From the NCBI GenBank assembly GCA_022984795.1, contig JALIHJ010000018.1:1-64000 (forward strand): a DNA stretch of 64,000 bases. The letters are read 5' to 3'. The notes under the pieces are model-generated. The model searched no databases and had not been told where the DNA came from. It saw only the letters and a program-made list of their open reading frames with translations. Shown piece after piece: positions 55,984-64,000 of this stretch (position 1 is its first letter; each line of letters starts with the position of its first letter). This DNA comes from Fabrea salina. Taxonomy: Eukaryota; Ciliophora; Heterotrichea; Heterotrichida; Fabreidae. Position numbers and translations under genes: made by a program.

Positions 55984-57438
55984 ATGCTTAGAATAGCACT
56001 GGTTTGTTTCATTTCACTCTGTGCAGGCTGGAAGGTCTCAGGTGGTAACTTAGACGGTTACTACACAACCTCCCAGATTTCAAGTATACTCCAAACTCTC
56101 AAACTTAACTCCACCAAAGCCAAAGTAGTTTCTGTAGGCAATACAGTGCAAAATCGCAGCATCAAGGCTTTCCACTGGGAAAACGAAGGACCTTCAGTTC
56201 TGGTGGTAGGAACTCACCATGCCCATGAACTAATATCCAGTACACAGGTGCTGTACTTGCTTGACAACTTTCTTAAGAAGCAGAGTCTTCAGCACCTGCG
56301 GGATCGCTTAGATGTTTGGTTCATTCCTGTTCTGAATGTGGATGGGTACAAAGCTATTGAGGACGACTACTCAGCTACTGGAAGAATTACTGAATTTCGC
56401 AAGAACATGAAGGACTTAAACTGCTCTCTCAAACTTGAAAACGGAGTGGACTTAAACAGGAACTACGGGTTTAAGTGGGGAGCAGACAACTTAGGTTCTT
56501 CTTCAAAGAAGTGTTCTGAAGACTACAGGGGTCCCTCAGCTTTTTCTGAGCCTGAAACCAGAGCTATTAGGGATTTAATTGACTCCCGCAGGTTTGTAAT
56601 GGGGGTGTCCTACCATAGTTGGGGAAACTTGTACATTCACCCTTACGGGTATACTAAAACCAACTCCAAAGAGCTTGTAGGAGACCACTGGAAACTGTAC
56701 TCTGAACTCAAAAACCAGATTTGTGCAGACTGCGAAATGGGCACACCCACTGAGCTTTTGAACTACCCTGCAAACGGATGCTTTATGGACTATGCCCATT
56801 CAAAAGGCCTATTTGCTTTGTCTGTGGAGTTGGGAGAGAGCTTCCACCCCCTGTCCACCAGAATCAAAGACACTCTAGACAAGCACTCAGAACCTTTTGA
56901 GTTCTTGATGTGGAGAGCTTTGCCTTTTCTAGAGTCTGAGTCTGCTATGTTTCAGATGCACCACACTGGAGTCCAGCTTAACCTTACAGTGTACAACCAA
57001 GGACTAACAAATGCTTCGGACTCTAAAGTGCAAATTGATTTTTCAGAAAACCTTACTTTGAGAAGTCTAAACTCAACACAAGAAGTGTCTTTTGAAAACT
57101 CCACAAAGCCTTTAGTTCTTAGCTTCAGCCAAATCAACACCCTATCGAAGGTAGAAGTAAGAATGGACTTAGTTTTTGAGTCTGCCCACGTGAGTTCTTT
57201 AGACTACAACATCACACTAAGTCCCCAAAACAACCAAAAAACCCACAGCTTTAAGTTAGAACCTCCAGTGGAGTCCACAGTGGTCTGGGAAATAGTAACT
57301 GTGATCTGTTTAGTATCAGCAGTTGCCATCATCTTGGTGATACTTTACTACAAAAGCGAAGACAAAATTGAACTCAGGAGGCCTCAGTTCCAAGGAGAAG
57401 GCGAAGTTTTGGAGCCTGAAGAAATAAGACCAGTCTAA
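55984..57438 (+). CDS. Membrane-anchored zinc carboxypeptidase (M14)
   Basis: 484 residues. A signal peptide (MLRIALVCFISLCAGW) is followed by an M14 domain with GTHHAHELIS (zinc ligands His79 and Glu82 in HxxE), DLNRNYGFKWG, SYHSWGNLYIHPYG (third zinc His and substrate Tyr region), and SVELGES (catalytic Glu). A beta-rich transthyretin-like segment follows, then a membrane helix (IVTVICLVSAVAIILVILYY, about 440-460) and a short acidic cytoplasmic tail. The plan is that of regulatory carboxypeptidases of the M/D/N type held at a membrane. It should remove C-terminal residues from secreted or vacuolar peptides. All catalytic residues are seen. Confidence 0.9.
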   Translation: MLRIALVCFISLCAGWKVSGGNLDGYYTTSQISSILQTLKLNSTKAKVVSVGNTVQNRSIKAFHWENEGPSVLVVGTHHAHELISSTQVLYLLDNFLKKQSLQHLRDRLDVWFIPVLNVDGYKAIEDDYSATGRITEFRKNMKDLNCSLKLENGVDLNRNYGFKWGADNLGSSSKKCSEDYRGPSAFSEPETRAIRDLIDSRRFVMGVSYHSWGNLYIHPYGYTKTNSKELVGDHWKLYSELKNQICADCEMGTPTELLNYPANGCFMDYAHSKGLFALSVELGESFHPLSTRIKDTLDKHSEPFEFLMWRALPFLESESAMFQMHHTGVQLNLTVYNQGLTNASDSKVQIDFSENLTLRSLNSTQEVSFENSTKPLVLSFSQINTLSKVEVRMDLVFESAHVSSLDYNITLSPQNNQKTHSFKLEPPVESTVVWEIVTVICLVSAVAIILVILYYKSEDKIELRRPQFQGEGEVLEPEEIRPV

Positions 57439-57462
57439 GATTACATTATAATAAGTTAGTCT

Positions 57463-57633
57463 ATGGTGGAACTGTTGGAAATCTGGAGGTCGATCTGCTG
57501 TTGCTGCAGCACAAAACAAAAAGAACTTGAAGTGAGGACTGAAGTCCCGCTGCGTCCTAGAGCAGAGAGCTCCATACACGTTTCAGGGGAAACCTTCAGG
57601 CCTAAAACAGAGGCCGAAGAAAATAACTGTTAG
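57463..57633 (+). CDS. 56-residue protein with Cys cluster
   Basis: ATG at 57463, stop TAG at 57631-57633, preceded by ATTATAATAAG. It encodes MVELLEIWRSICCCCSTKQK then a charged tail ending in NNC. The hydrophobic start next to four consecutive cysteines is typical of palmitoylated membrane-tethered proteins. It fills the otherwise unexplained gap between the carboxypeptidase (24 bases upstream) and the next gene. No homolog recognised; codon use fits the neighbours. Confidence 0.6.
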   Translation: MVELLEIWRSICCCCSTKQKELEVRTEVPLRPRAESSIHVSGETFRPKTEAEENNC

Positions 57634-57729
57634 CTTAGCTAATCCATACTTAAGTGATGTATATTAATTAAAGCATAATGTCGACAAGACAATCTTCTAG
57701 TGTAAGTAGACCCAAAAAATTAACATAGT

Positions 57730-58059
57730 TTAACGCTTTGTCTTTTTCTTCAAATCAGAGTCATCAACAGGTGGCCTTCTGCGTTTCTTTACAAAGGTTT
57801 TGCGAGGAGGGTGTGGGTGCATCTCTAACCTAGCTAGCATAGTATCTAAGCCGTAGTTTTTGATATCCTCTGCCAAAGCTAAGGCATGTTCAGCTTCAGA
57901 AATGGTAAGCCCTTCTCCTCGCGCCAACACATAGTCCGGACTGTTGCTACTCCGCGGCAAAAAATGTGAATGCAAGTTTCTCATTACTCTTTCGCGAACT
58001 GTATCGGGAGAACCTTCTCTCCTTGCATGAAGGAAGTATTCTTTGAGTCTTTCTTCCAT
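57730..58059 (-). CDS. Small basic protein of unknown function
   Basis: 109 residues, ATG at 58059. The N-terminal helical part (MEERLKEYFLHARREGSPDT) and a middle helix (ISEAEHALALAEDIKNYGLD) precede a strongly basic tail (KKRRRPPVDDSDLKKKTKR) that could be a nuclear signal. No family recognised. It is 20 bases downstream of the methyltransferase stop's partner gene on the same strand. Confidence 0.6.
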   Translation of the reverse strand: MEERLKEYFLHARREGSPDTVRERVMRNLHSHFLPRSSNSPDYVLARGEGLTISEAEHALALAEDIKNYGLDTMLARLEMHPHPPRKTFVKKRRRPPVDDSDLKKKTKR

Positions 58060-58079
58060 TTATTAAAGCTTTAATTGCT

Positions 58080-58997
58080 TCACTGCGCTTCAAGGGGCTT
58101 CCTGAACACTGAGTGGCACACTCCCATAAAGTCTTGGTTCTCAGTAAACAGGGTGTTTCCACTCACGTACTCGTAAGTCAGAGGCCACTTCTTTCGAATC
58201 TCTTCTTTAGGTATGCTGAACTCTTTCAGCACTTGAGTTATGACAAAGCAGTCAGCTTTCAATGCTGAAGAATCTACTTTTTCGCCTCTTCTGTGTTTTT
58301 TCAGTGTTGCTTCTGCTCTGTTCCAAGCTGACTCACTCCATTCTTCTCCGAATTCGTTCCACTCTACTAGTTCGAACCCTACTCCCAGAATTTCTTCCAG
58401 AAGAGCCTTTTTAGTGCGTACTCCTGGATAAGGTACTTGGCTCATTAGCCACTGTTCCTGGCTTCCTAAATTCTCTTCTTTAAAGTAGTAGTCTTCCCAG
58501 TAAAGCAGTCCTCCTGGCTTCAATGACTCAAATATTCTAGTAAAGCTGTTGCCCGGGTCAGGAATGTACAAGTAAACTCCTATTATTATGCACACGTCAA
58601 AAGCGTTAACAGGAAGTTCGAAGTTAGTAATGTCTCCTTGCTGGAACTCTATTGACTCTGAAAGGTTGCATAGTTCAGCTAACTTTTTAGCGCACTCAAC
58701 ATAGTGACTTAGGTAGTCTATAGCTAGTAAGTTCCAGTTTTTAGTCCCTGCAAGGTACCTTGACGTGCAGCCTAGTCCACAACCTAATTCTAGTGCATTT
58801 AATCCATCACTAAGGTTGTACCTTGACAAGAAAGTGTTTATTCCTTGGTGTTCTTTTCTGTGTAGGATTCCTACATTCAGCAAGTCTTGGTATGAGCAGT
58901 CTCCTTTGGAGTCTTTGATTTGCTGGGCTTCTTCCAGAACTCTCTGGCTGTACTCTTCTTTGTACACAAACAAGCTTTCAGCCCAGTTATTTTCCAT
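58080..58997 (-). CDS. SAM-dependent methyltransferase (class I, PMT-like)
   Basis: 305 residues. Motif I is clear (ALELGCGLGCTSRYLAG), followed by LLAIDYLSHYVECAKKLAEL (acidic residue after strand 2), QGDITNFELPVNAFDVCIII and LKPGGLLYWEDYYFKEEN. The resemblance is to small-molecule methyltransferases such as phosphoethanolamine N-methyltransferase, which precede choline synthesis, but substrate residues cannot be checked by eye. A true PEMT lies at 63568. Confidence 0.8.
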   Translation of the reverse strand: MENNWAESLFVYKEEYSQRVLEEAQQIKDSKGDCSYQDLLNVGILHRKEHQGINTFLSRYNLSDGLNALELGCGLGCTSRYLAGTKNWNLLAIDYLSHYVECAKKLAELCNLSESIEFQQGDITNFELPVNAFDVCIIIGVYLYIPDPGNSFTRIFESLKPGGLLYWEDYYFKEENLGSQEQWLMSQVPYPGVRTKKALLEEILGVGFELVEWNEFGEEWSESAWNRAEATLKKHRRGEKVDSSALKADCFVITQVLKEFSIPKEEIRKKWPLTYEYVSGNTLFTENQDFMGVCHSVFRKPLEAQ

Positions 58998-59100
58998 TTC
59001 AAAGAGTTTATACCATTACACAAACCCACATTTTTTTCATCCGTTTCCAGAAGTTTCTAAAGATTATAAATGGAAACTTCACACTCGAACACAACAAAAA

Positions 59101-59697
59101 ATGAATTCCGAATACCGCATGAAAAGCTTTTGGTGTCATAGCTGCCAACAAGAGTTCCTTCAAAACGTCAATAGCGAAAATTACTTGTGCACAAGTTGCA
59201 ACTCGCCCTTAGTGGAAGAAATAGAGGCGGGACATCCCCACCCAGGAGAGTTCCAGTCTGAGAGGCCTGCTCGGACTTACTCTTACACTACTGTTAGAAC
59301 TATCCGCCACACTCCTAACGGAGTAGTTTATATTCACGAAGAAGTCCGTCCAAGTAGCCAGTTTTTCCCATTGTACATTTTCCCAAGGCCTCAGTATTTC
59401 ACTACTAACTTAGACAGCATAATCGAAATGATCAGCAGAAACGACCCTAACCACTACGGAGCTCCTCCTGCACAAGAACAAGCTATTAACTCACTTCAAA
59501 AACTCAAAGGAGTCCAAGGCGAGTGCCCTGTTTGCCAAGAGCACTTTGAACAACAAGCTGAACTCAGGAAAATGCCTTGTGGTCACACTTTCCATGAAAA
59601 CTGCTTGGTCACTTGGCTCAAGATGCACAACACTTGTCCTGTTTGTAGATATTCTCTGAGTGCACAGCCTTCAGAGAGTTCACCCTGTATTAACTAA
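59101..59697 (+). CDS. RING-H2 E3 ubiquitin ligase, RNF126/RNF115-like
   Basis: 198 residues from the ATG at 59101; the frame runs far upstream without a suitable start, antisense to the methyltransferase gene. An N-terminal zinc ribbon (FWCHSCQQEF ... NYLCTSCNSPLVEE) and a C-terminal RING-H2 (CPVCQEHFEQQAELRKMPCG, HTFHENCLVTWLKMHNTCPV, C) are the two fixed parts of RNF126/BCA2 ligases, with GAPPAQEQAINSL between. These act in the cytosol on mislocalised and endosomal cargo. All eight RING ligands are present. Confidence 0.9.
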   Translation: MNSEYRMKSFWCHSCQQEFLQNVNSENYLCTSCNSPLVEEIEAGHPHPGEFQSERPARTYSYTTVRTIRHTPNGVVYIHEEVRPSSQFFPLYIFPRPQYFTTNLDSIIEMISRNDPNHYGAPPAQEQAINSLQKLKGVQGECPVCQEHFEQQAELRKMPCGHTFHENCLVTWLKMHNTCPVCRYSLSAQPSESSPCIN

Positions 59698-59702
59698 ATT
59701 AA

Positions 59703-60368
59703 CTATAAACTTTCTTCAATAAACTTGAGTAAAGGTTCGTGAACTTCTACTAAAGCTTGGTTGGAAGCTTGGAGTCTTTCCATCCAAGCTTTGATTCTTG
59801 GGTAAGCATCAAAGTCCAACTTAACCATGTGGTACATCATCAGGTGACAAAAACAAGAAATATCAGCTATAGTTGGGTAGGAAGTGTTTGCTACGTATGA
59901 ATTTTCGGAAAGGTTGTTTTCAATGAAGTTAAGAGAGCTTTCTACAAACCCGTAGTAATACCTTTCCTTTTCTGGGTTGGGCGGCTCTCCGTGAAATTGA
60001 GTGCGGATTACTTTCCACTCGTAGTACCCTCCGGCTTGTCTTAAGTTGCTGTGATGCCAGTGGAGGTAGGAATTAACTTTTGCCTGCTCTTTAGGATCAT
60101 CAGGGTACCAGTGGTCTTCTACTTGGAACACCCTTGCTAAGTATACAAGGATAGAGTGGCTCTCAAACAACTTAAAGTCCCCGTGAACTATTGCTGGGAC
60201 TTTTTTCTGAGGGTTGATTTTTTCGTACTCAGGCGACTTTTGTTCGCCTTTGGCCAAGTCGACTATGTGGACTTCGTGGGGAATGTTGTTGATCTTGCAA
60301 AAAGCAATGACGGCTCTGCTTGGCTCAGACATCATATGAGCGTATACATGGACTTTTTCGTCAGCCAT
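59703..60368 (-). CDS. Glutathione S-transferase, theta-like
   Basis: 221 residues. The N-terminal thioredoxin-like half has VYAHMMSEPSRAVIAFCKIN, PEYEKINPQKKVPAIVHGDF, then FESHSILVYLAR (Glu-Ser glutathione contact). The helical C-terminal half ends in YPRIKAWMERL. It conjugates glutathione to electrophiles in cytosol. Ser at the Ser-Glu-Pro position agrees with theta/zeta/plant classes. Complete. Confidence 0.92.
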   Translation of the reverse strand: MADEKVHVYAHMMSEPSRAVIAFCKINNIPHEVHIVDLAKGEQKSPEYEKINPQKKVPAIVHGDFKLFESHSILVYLARVFQVEDHWYPDDPKEQAKVNSYLHWHHSNLRQAGGYYEWKVIRTQFHGEPPNPEKERYYYGFVESSLNFIENNLSENSYVANTSYPTIADISCFCHLMMYHMVKLDFDAYPRIKAWMERLQASNQALVEVHEPLLKFIEESL

Positions 60369-60396
60369 TAATTATATGTGTTCAAAAAATTACTGG

Positions 60397-61509
60397 TTAA
60401 AAGATTATACAAGGAGACTTGCTTCTGCACTGTTCTTCGTTGTCTCTGAGGTTTTTAAATATCATTTCTCTGTCTTGGAACTTGGGGTAAGCGAACTTTG
60501 CCTTAATAGTTATAGCTTCAGAAACGCTTGGTTCTTCTATTTCTGAAACAGAACCAAACCTAACACTCAAACTATTTTTCCTTAGAGGTTTCACGTTCTG
60601 CGAAGACTTTGAAGGACCTAGCCTCCCTATTTTCTTCAGGTTGAAGCTTCTTTGGAGGTGCACTCTGTCTTTCAAAGCAACGGCTTCAAGTTCTCTACGG
60701 ATGTAGTTGTAGTCAGGGGCTTCTTCAAACCGGATTTTTTGTACATAGTGGATGATGTTAATGAACTCTTGAGGAATTCCGTCAAACCGGGCTTGCGAAG
60801 TAAACTTCATTTTCATGTTCATCATCTTGTAAAAGCGTTCATGGTCGTGCTTCCCCCTAACCCCTTGCCAGGGAAGGTGCCCTTCCATCAAGTACAGAAT
60901 CAAGTATATAATAGACTCTACGTCATCTCTCCGGCTTTGTTGAATTCCCATATGGGTATTTATTGACGAGTACCGTGCAGTCCCTACTAAACTGTGGTTC
61001 TCGCTGAACCTTATATGCATCTTAGTTACGGGGTCTCTGTACTTCTTTGCTAAGCCAAAATCTATTGCGTATACTTTTTGATGCTCCTTACCTAGGCCCA
61101 TCACAAAGTTTTCTGGTTTGATGTCACGGTGAATGTAGCTGTGTTCGTGGATGTGCTCAATTCGGTCAATTAGTTGTTTGGCTATTAAGCTGAGGTCTTT
61201 TAAAGGAACCTTTCTATCATACTTGGTCAACAGCTTTTCTAAGGTCTCTCCAAGAAGTTGCATAACCATGCAGTTGTATTCTCCTTGGATGCCGTGCCAG
61301 TATACCTTGGGGATTCCTGCTCCCTTCAAGTCCTTGATTACTTTAGCTTCCGAAAGTAACTGCTGGTTCTTAGCAGATTTCTTTTCAATCTTAATTGCTA
61401 CCTTTTTTTGGGTGCCTATTTTCGTTCCGAGAAATACCTGGCCGAAAGAGCCTGATCCTAGAGTATCATTTATCTCAAACTTCTGCGCTACTATAGTGTT
61501 AGGGTCCAT
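60397..61509 (-). CDS. Casein kinase 1 with C-terminal CaaX box
   Basis: 370 residues. The kinase domain (about 9-285) has LGSGSFGQVFLG, KVAIKIEKK, HRDIKPENFVMG, DFGLAKKYRD and VGTARYSSINTHMGIQQSRR, the CK1 signature. The tail is about 85 residues and ends SKSPCIIF, a CaaX-type sequence (Cys367) expected to be prenylated, with Phe at X favouring farnesyl. Yeast Yck1/2 and CK1-gamma are held at the plasma membrane by C-terminal palmitoyl cysteines; this end suggests a prenyl alternative. The next gene upstream encodes an N-myristoylation candidate. Confidence 0.93.
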   Translation of the reverse strand: MDPNTIVAQKFEINDTLGSGSFGQVFLGTKIGTQKKVAIKIEKKSAKNQQLLSEAKVIKDLKGAGIPKVYWHGIQGEYNCMVMQLLGETLEKLLTKYDRKVPLKDLSLIAKQLIDRIEHIHEHSYIHRDIKPENFVMGLGKEHQKVYAIDFGLAKKYRDPVTKMHIRFSENHSLVGTARYSSINTHMGIQQSRRDDVESIIYLILYLMEGHLPWQGVRGKHDHERFYKMMNMKMKFTSQARFDGIPQEFINIIHYVQKIRFEEAPDYNYIRRELEAVALKDRVHLQRSFNLKKIGRLGPSKSSQNVKPLRKNSLSVRFGSVSEIEEPSVSEAITIKAKFAYPKFQDREMIFKNLRDNEEQCRSKSPCIIF

Positions 61510-61544
61510 TGTATGTTAATCTTATTAAAAATGTTCATATATAG

Positions 61545-63116
61545 TTACTCAGAAAAGTTTTCTTTGGAGCTAGCTCTTTTGGGGTGCTTCTGTGGGGGGC
61601 TTTCATGGTGGGGTTGCTTCATGCTTAAACTCTCAGCTAGTACTTCTCCTTCTTTAGGCTTCTTACCACCAAGTCCCACTTGTTCAGGAGTTGCGTTGAT
61701 GGGTTCAAGGTAGTAGTCTTCAGATTGGCTACTTTGGTCACTGTCAGACTCTTCTGCAACTTCTTCCTTAAATTCAGGTTCTACTGTGTTTTTCTTATAC
61801 AAGTGGAACTCGTTAGGAGACTGCTGTTCTACAAAGTTAAGGTCGTCAGTGAGGTCTTGCACTCTTTGTTGGGGGCTTTCTTCGCTGGGTTCAGTTCTGG
61901 AGCTCCAGCTTTTTTCTCTTTCAAAACTGTGTTGCATTGCGTCTCTATATACATCTTCTTGGCTTTTAGGTGACTCATGCTGTTCAAAGTCGACTTTAGG
62001 AACTTGTTCTTGCTGGGCTTCTTGAGGTTCTTGAGGTGCTTGCATTTGGTCGAGTTTTCTTTCTTCGGACTCAGAACTCTTCCTGGAGGGTCCTTTAGGT
62101 TGTTGTTTGAGTTTTTTGGTTTTGATTCTTCTGCCGTAGTTCATTGAAACGTAAGTTAAGTCAAAGATTATCCAGTGGTCTATGTCTTTGGACCTAATAA
62201 CTACTTTGGGGTAGTTAAAGAACATCACTAAGTTTTCTTTCCCAAAGTGCATTGGGGGGTAGTTTGAAGTCAAGCTGCAGTTAAGTGCGTCTAAAGGCAT
62301 GAACTCTACCTGGTCTCCTAGTTTCAGTACAAAAGTGCTTGTGTTAAAAGAGTCCCTTTCAGGGTCGCCTCCTCCTGCTATGACTATGTGCTGGGTGCCT
62401 GCTGCGCATAAAGGCTTTATTACCTTAATGGGCATTTTAAATTCCTCTTCCTTGAAAAGCATTTGCTCCCCTTTAAGGTCCAGACTAAACACCTTCTTAG
62501 TTGGTTTAATCACTCCTTTTTTTCGAACTTGTCCGCCTAAAAAGTACAGTTTTCCACTGTGTGCAAAAGTTCCTGGGTAAAAAAGGTTGTCCAAAACGAA
62601 ATGCTCCCTTTTGCTTTCTTCCGGGTTAACCCTGTTCATTTCAAGCATGCACTCTTTGCCTGTCCACTGAATCCACTCAAGCACTTCCCAGTAGTTATCT
62701 TCCAAATTGAACCTTAGAAGAGCAATAGGCTCTTCTTTTTCTGAAAAAGCTCCTAAAAGGTATACCCAGCCTTTGCACTCGTACAAACTTCCTAGCTTCA
62801 AAGGAAAGGGAGCGTTGGCTAGTTGCTTCATTTGGTGCGAGTAAGGGTCTATGAAAAGTGTAGTGCAGGTAAGCTTCCCTGAACTCTCACTTCCGCCCAC
62901 AACTAGAAATCTGTTGTTGGGAAGCAAACCCACTGCTGAATCTGTGAAGATCTTAGAAGGGTCTTTGATGTTGTGGCGTGTTATTCTTTGTTTTGGTGTT
63001 ATGTGGAGCACTCTGTGCGAAGAGCGGTCTAAGTATGTTACATCGGGCAGTTTAATGTCTTCTTCTAAGTGAATGCTGCGGTGGCCGCAGTGAATCTTGT
63101 TTCCGCAATTACCCAT
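61545..63116 (-). CDS. Kelch-like propeller protein with N-terminal acylation signal
   Basis: 523 residues. The start MGNCGNKIHCGH has Gly2 and Cys4, the pattern for myristoylation plus palmitoylation. Residues ~20-330 form kelch-type blades (LLPNNRFLVVGGSESSGKLT, YECKGWVYLLGAFSEKEEPI, GKLYFLGGQVRKK, HIVIAGGGDPERDSFN). The C-terminal ~190 residues are Glu/Gln/Ser-rich, probably disordered. It is likely a membrane-tethered scaffold. No enzyme site seen. Confidence 0.75.
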   Translation of the reverse strand: MGNCGNKIHCGHRSIHLEEDIKLPDVTYLDRSSHRVLHITPKQRITRHNIKDPSKIFTDSAVGLLPNNRFLVVGGSESSGKLTCTTLFIDPYSHQMKQLANAPFPLKLGSLYECKGWVYLLGAFSEKEEPIALLRFNLEDNYWEVLEWIQWTGKECMLEMNRVNPEESKREHFVLDNLFYPGTFAHSGKLYFLGGQVRKKGVIKPTKKVFSLDLKGEQMLFKEEEFKMPIKVIKPLCAAGTQHIVIAGGGDPERDSFNTSTFVLKLGDQVEFMPLDALNCSLTSNYPPMHFGKENLVMFFNYPKVVIRSKDIDHWIIFDLTYVSMNYGRRIKTKKLKQQPKGPSRKSSESEERKLDQMQAPQEPQEAQQEQVPKVDFEQHESPKSQEDVYRDAMQHSFEREKSWSSRTEPSEESPQQRVQDLTDDLNFVEQQSPNEFHLYKKNTVEPEFKEEVAEESDSDQSSQSEDYYLEPINATPEQVGLGGKKPKEGEVLAESLSMKQPHHESPPQKHPKRASSKENFSE

Positions 63117-63251
63117 TTATTATGCCCGGTCAGAAACATTAAACTAGATCTTGCAACCCTTTATAAAAATATTTAAAGATGGACAAGTTCACATTGACTC
63201 GCTAAAAACTAACTGACTTGTTAGACGATGGGTTATAAAAATTTATTGAAA

Positions 63252-63551
63252 ATGGAGGAGGCCCCCAGCAAGTCTAAGTCTGAAAACAAATCCCGGGAAA
63301 GCATGTCGGAAGAAGAATTTAAGGCTTTTGTGAAAAAGACTGTGCGGCAAGAAGTCAAGGACGTGTTTAAAAGCTTAGCAGACGACGGAGTCCAGGCAGG
63401 AAGGCTCCAGATCAGCAAGTCCAGAAACAAAATCATCAAAAAGGTAATTGCAGGGGACAAAGGAAGGCACCGGACTGACGAACAAAACGTTGAGAAGATG
63501 AAGTCCTTTGTCAAGAGTTACTTGATTCATGAGTACATGAGCAATAATTAA
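63252..63551 (+). CDS. Small helical protein of unknown function
   Basis: 99 residues from the ATG at 63252; an in-frame ATG at 63228 lies before TATAAAA (63234-63240), so the later start is preferred. It is charged and helical (FKAFVKKTVRQEVKDVFKSL, VEKMKSFVKSYLIHEYM). No domain recognised. It converges with the PEMT gene, with 16 bases between stops. Confidence 0.6.
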   Translation: MEEAPSKSKSENKSRESMSEEEFKAFVKKTVRQEVKDVFKSLADDGVQAGRLQISKSRNKIIKKVIAGDKGRHRTDEQNVEKMKSFVKSYLIHEYMSNN

Positions 63552-63567
63552 TCCTGTGTAAGAATGC

Positions 63568-64000
63568 TTAATTAGACTTTTTAGAGTAGAGTTGGCGCAG
63601 CATTGGACCTTCAAGAGCAATAGCTAAGGAGTAAACCAAAGCTAACCAACCTGTAAGAATCAACCCAGCAAAACTCCTCTCTAAAATAGCGTACCCCAAG
63701 TAAGTGATGGTGCTTCCCCAGTACATAGGGTCTGAAGTTACGTTGAAGGGAAAAGAAGTCACAGGTCCGTCTAAGTCAAATATTCCAAAGTAGTCTCCCA
63801 AAAACGTTCCGTACCACCCTAGTTTGTAAAAAGATGTAATTACAAAAACCTGCCCAAGCACCACCAAACCATAGCACACCAAAGAAACCAAAGCACTGTC
63901 TGCTTCCATTTTAGGCTGCGAAGAAACGGCTGTGTGGAAGGCGTTTGTCCTCACGTAGTTTAGTAGCAAAATAGTGACTCCAAGTGCACTGCAGGCCACC
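63568..64000 (-). CDS. Phosphatidylethanolamine N-methyltransferase (partial, runs off window)
   Basis: The 3' 143 codons are seen; the start lies beyond 64000. Three or four membrane helices are present with the PEMT motifs SFYKLGWYGTFLGDYFGIFD, PFNVTSDPMYWGSTITYLGY, and EGPMLRQLYSKKSN at the end. The family converts phosphatidylethanolamine to phosphatidylcholine in the ER with three SAM molecules. The SAM-contacting GxG region and the EE(G)P motif are in the visible part. Stop codon 63568-63570. Confidence 0.93.
   Translation of the reverse strand, partial: VACSALGVTILLLNYVRTNAFHTAVSSQPKMEADSALVSLVCYGLVVLGQVFVITSFYKLGWYGTFLGDYFGIFDLDGPVTSFPFNVTSDPMYWGSTITYLGYAILERSFAGLILTGWLALVYSLAIALEGPMLRQLYSKKSN

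Noticed and set aside
57316-57579. 87-codon minus-strand ORF
   Set aside because: Antisense to the carboxypeptidase tail and to the small Cys-cluster ORF; no start context.
58765-59100. Upstream extension of the RING-H2 gene
   Set aside because: Antisense to the methyltransferase coding sequence; the ATG at 59101 follows an A-rich leader and gives the family's normal N-terminus.

Overview
The window looks like the left end of a macronuclear chromosome from a heterotrich ciliate, either Stentor or a close relative such as Fabrea. Four things point there. The first ~690 bases are an 8-nt C-rich telomeric repeat, CCCTAACA, the unit reported for heterotrichs. Three genes are joined only by removing 15- or 16-nt introns (34920-34934, 36326-36340, 46680-46695), a heterotrich hallmark. 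Long reading frames use TGG for Trp, and TAA, TAG and TGA all end genes, so the code is standard; Blepharisma (TGA=Trp) and TAA/TAG=Gln ciliates do not fit. Genes are packed head to tail on both strands with gaps mostly under 60 bases. The species cannot be fixed from sequence alone.

Layout: (1) 1-690 telomere. (2) 690-7232 subtelomere: a gene-poor zone with one intact gene (3026-4483, a membrane-anchored P-loop NTPase). It also has a diverged ~400-base duplication (4751-5130 and 6270-6735) and several stretches that read like decayed coding sequence. (3) 7233-63999 dense ordinary nuclear genes, with one tRNA-Glu (11005-11076) and about 50 protein genes.

Recognisable functions group as follows. 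Cilia and cytoskeleton: CFAP44, a TEX47/BLUF-like protein, a CSPP1-like protein, a myosin. Mitochondria: ribosomal proteins uL23m, mS35 and uS9m, an IF1-like ATPase inhibitor, aspartate aminotransferase. Secretory and membrane work: OST3/6, SPC25/SPCS2, ArfGAP, Brl1/Brr6, a PIN-like carrier, an EamA transporter, PEMT, a PIS-like protein. Nuclear and transport: RUVBL1, HMG-box, NAP1, SPOUT1, importin-5, a CCT-motif protein. Signalling: PP2A scaffold, a CaaX-tailed casein kinase 1, a CAMK-like kinase, a cyclic-nucleotide phosphodiesterase with a voltage-sensor-like membrane domain. Lipid and peptide hydrolases: FAAH-like amidase, acid lipase, M14 carboxypeptidase.

The points most worth a second look are: the decayed subtelomeric coding stretch whose in-frame stops are nearly all TAA/TAG; the voltage-sensor/PDE fusion; an ArfGAP whose arginine finger reads Lys; a phosphatidylinositol-synthase-like protein without the catalytic motif; a 406-base gap holding a 49-codon ORF and a folded RNA-like element; and an extreme packing pattern in which stop codons of converging genes abut or overlap and TATAAAA can fill the whole space between genes.
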